The translations under genes were made by a program, and so were the position numbers. Shown here piece by piece: positions 63,169 to 64,000 of a stretch of DNA of 64,000 nt (its first letter is position 1; every line of letters begins with the position of its first letter). Source of the DNA: Lolliginicoccus lacisalsi. GTDB taxonomy: Bacteria; Actinomycetota; Actinomycetes; Mycobacteriales; Mycobacteriaceae. The stretch spans positions 96,434 to 160,433 of the forward strand of contig NZ_JACYWE010000002.1 of NCBI RefSeq assembly GCF_014841105.1, written 5' to 3'. Below the pieces are notes generated by a model. The model saw nothing but the letters and a program-made list of their open reading frames with translations, had not been told where the DNA came from and ran no database searches.

Positions 63169-64000
63169 TCACGACATCGCGCCGATGTGCTGCTCGGACT
63201 CGATGAGCCCCTCGTCGCTCGGTGCCTCGCCCTTGGCGAACACACGGTCATGCTGGCGCGCCCGCAAGTCTTGATGGGCATGGACTGGCAGCTCGTAGCC
63301 ATACTTGGCCTGCGCCTCGCGCGGGGTCATCGTGATCGGATTGTCCGCGGGGATGTCGAGCAGGACGGGCATCGCGATCTCGAGAGCCGCTGGAGCGATC
63401 ATCCTCATCAGCAGCATCGAGAGGTTGATCGACCGATGCATCGCCGCGTGGAAGATCTTGTTCGGCGGCACGATCAGCATGTCGAGCAGCGGGCCCTGCC
63501 GCAGGCCGCACATCTGGCGCATGTACTGCGGGTAGGGGGAAATGATGCCGTGGCGCAGAACGTACAGCATCGGGCTCATCGCTCTCTTCTGCCATGCGGG
63601 CATGTCTGGCGGGAGCGCCACATCGAGGCCGAGGATGAAGTGCACCATGTCCTGCGCGGCCTCGGAGGCGGCGAGGTGCGGGCGCCAGTCCTCGAAGTAC
63701 CGGATGACGTCCTCGCGGGTGCGCGGGACCGTCGCGGGGTCGATGGTTTGCAGCTCGGCGGCCCGGGCGCACTCCTCCCAGAATTGTGCTTCCTCGTGGG
63801 GAGAGAGGCGACCGGGGCCGAACTTCTCGTAGCAATAGAGGATCGAGTGCCAGGCTGTCATGTGGATCCACAGCTGGGAGCTCGGCTTGTTGGCGTCATA
63901 GGTCGAGCCGGTCACTGGGTCGTTGCCGATGGCTTTCGAGTGGATCTTGACGAGCACGTCCGCTGCCTTGGCGGTGGGCTCGGTGGCGCCGAAGGCGACC
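63169..64000 (-). CDS. MpaB-type (DUF2236) oxygenase family protein, 5' end outside window
   Basis: At least 277 residues; the gene enters from the right edge. The frame reads VAFGATEPTAKAADVLVKIHSKAIG at the edge, ahead of the GTG at 63957, so the true start lies outside. GSTYDANKPSSQLWIHMTAWHSILYCYEKFG is the core motif of the MpaB/rubber oxygenase (latex-clearing protein-related) family, where a His and Asp bind haem; RYFEDWRPHLA and MYVLRHGI-like MLYVLRHGIISPYP follow. Mycobacteriales carry many paralogues; substrates are mostly unknown. It ends 31 bases from the 87-bp repeat. Confidence 0.85.
   Translation of the reverse strand, partial: VAFGATEPTAKAADVLVKIHSKAIGNDPVTGSTYDANKPSSQLWIHMTAWHSILYCYEKFGPGRLSPHEEAQFWEECARAAELQTIDPATVPRTREDVIRYFEDWRPHLAASEAAQDMVHFILGLDVALPPDMPAWQKRAMSPMLYVLRHGIISPYPQYMRQMCGLRQGPLLDMLIVPPNKIFHAAMHRSINLSMLLMRMIAPAALEIAMPVLLDIPADNPITMTPREAQAKYGYELPVHAHQDLRARQHDRVFAKGEAPSDEGLIESEQHIGAMS

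Noticed and set aside
62586-63302. Repeat proteins on both strands across the 35-bp and 87-bp arrays
   Set aside because: Units of 27, 33 and 87 bases are multiples of three, so several frames stay open automatically; no start with a ribosome-binding site and no recognisable domain.

Overview
The window is high-GC chromosomal DNA from an actinobacterium, most likely a member of the Mycobacteriales outside Mycobacterium itself. The evidence is the gene content and order, which from memory follow the Rv2399c-Rv2465c stretch of Mycobacterium tuberculosis: cysT-subI, trehalase, lepA, the transglutaminase/alpha-E/ATP-grasp trio, rpsT, holA-comEC-comEA, DegV, octT-gpgP, rsfS-nadD, the VWA/MoxR pair, proA, rbsK, proB-obgE-rpmA-rplU, rne, ndk, a DUF4233 gene, folC-valS, mobA, clpX-clpP2-clpP1-tig, nei and rpiB. 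A mycothiol-type arsenate reductase and methylglucose-lipopolysaccharide enzymes (OctT, GpgP) agree with that placement. No genus can be named from the sequence alone.

Layout. 1-4.2 kb: end of a sulfate ABC importer operon, two small membrane proteins and a GH15 trehalase. 4.2-8.6 kb: a coiled-coil protein, a nitronate monooxygenase-type flavoprotein, a two-TM potassium channel and LepA. 8.8-13.6 kb: a Tat-exported PGRP-type amidase converging on the ATP-grasp/alpha-E/transglutaminase operon. 13.6-15.0 kb: a small membrane protein whose N-terminus and upstream DNA consist of G-rich tandem repeats. 15-23.7 kb: rpsT, then a leftward block for DNA uptake and the replication clamp loader (comEA, comEC, holA), a DegV lipid-binding protein, MGLP synthesis (gpgP, octT), ribosome silencing (rsfS), NAD synthesis (nadD) and a short OHCU-decarboxylase-like fragment. 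23.9-30 kb: a class III adenylate cyclase, a DUF1905 protein, the VWA/MoxR pair, proA and rbsK.

30-36.2 kb is the main accessory stretch relative to M. tuberculosis: the ectoine operon ectABC with a strong terminator, a sirtuin, and an arsenic operon (arsR, acr3 and two different arsenate reductases). 36.2-49.3 kb returns to core genes: proB-obgE-rpmA-rplU, RNase E, ndk, DUF4233-folC and valS. 49.3-54.4 kb holds a small membrane protein, pirin, an S9 peptidase, an unusual HTH-acetyltransferase fusion, mobA and aroQ. 54.8-59.8 kb is protein quality control (clpX, clpP2, clpP1, tig) followed by tRNA-Pro and tRNA-Gly. 59.9-64 kb has a DUF2804 protein, a small GNAT protein, nei, rpiB, two tandem-repeat arrays and a truncated MpaB/DUF2236 gene.

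No transposase, integrase, prophage or CRISPR array was found. The most unusual non-coding signal is a pair of intergenic inverted repeats sharing the same 15-base half-site (at 40.0 and 62.8 kb), each flanked by GC-rich tandem repeats. This looks like an interspersed palindromic element of this lineage. Gene names taken from mycobacterial synteny are from memory and were not checked by search.
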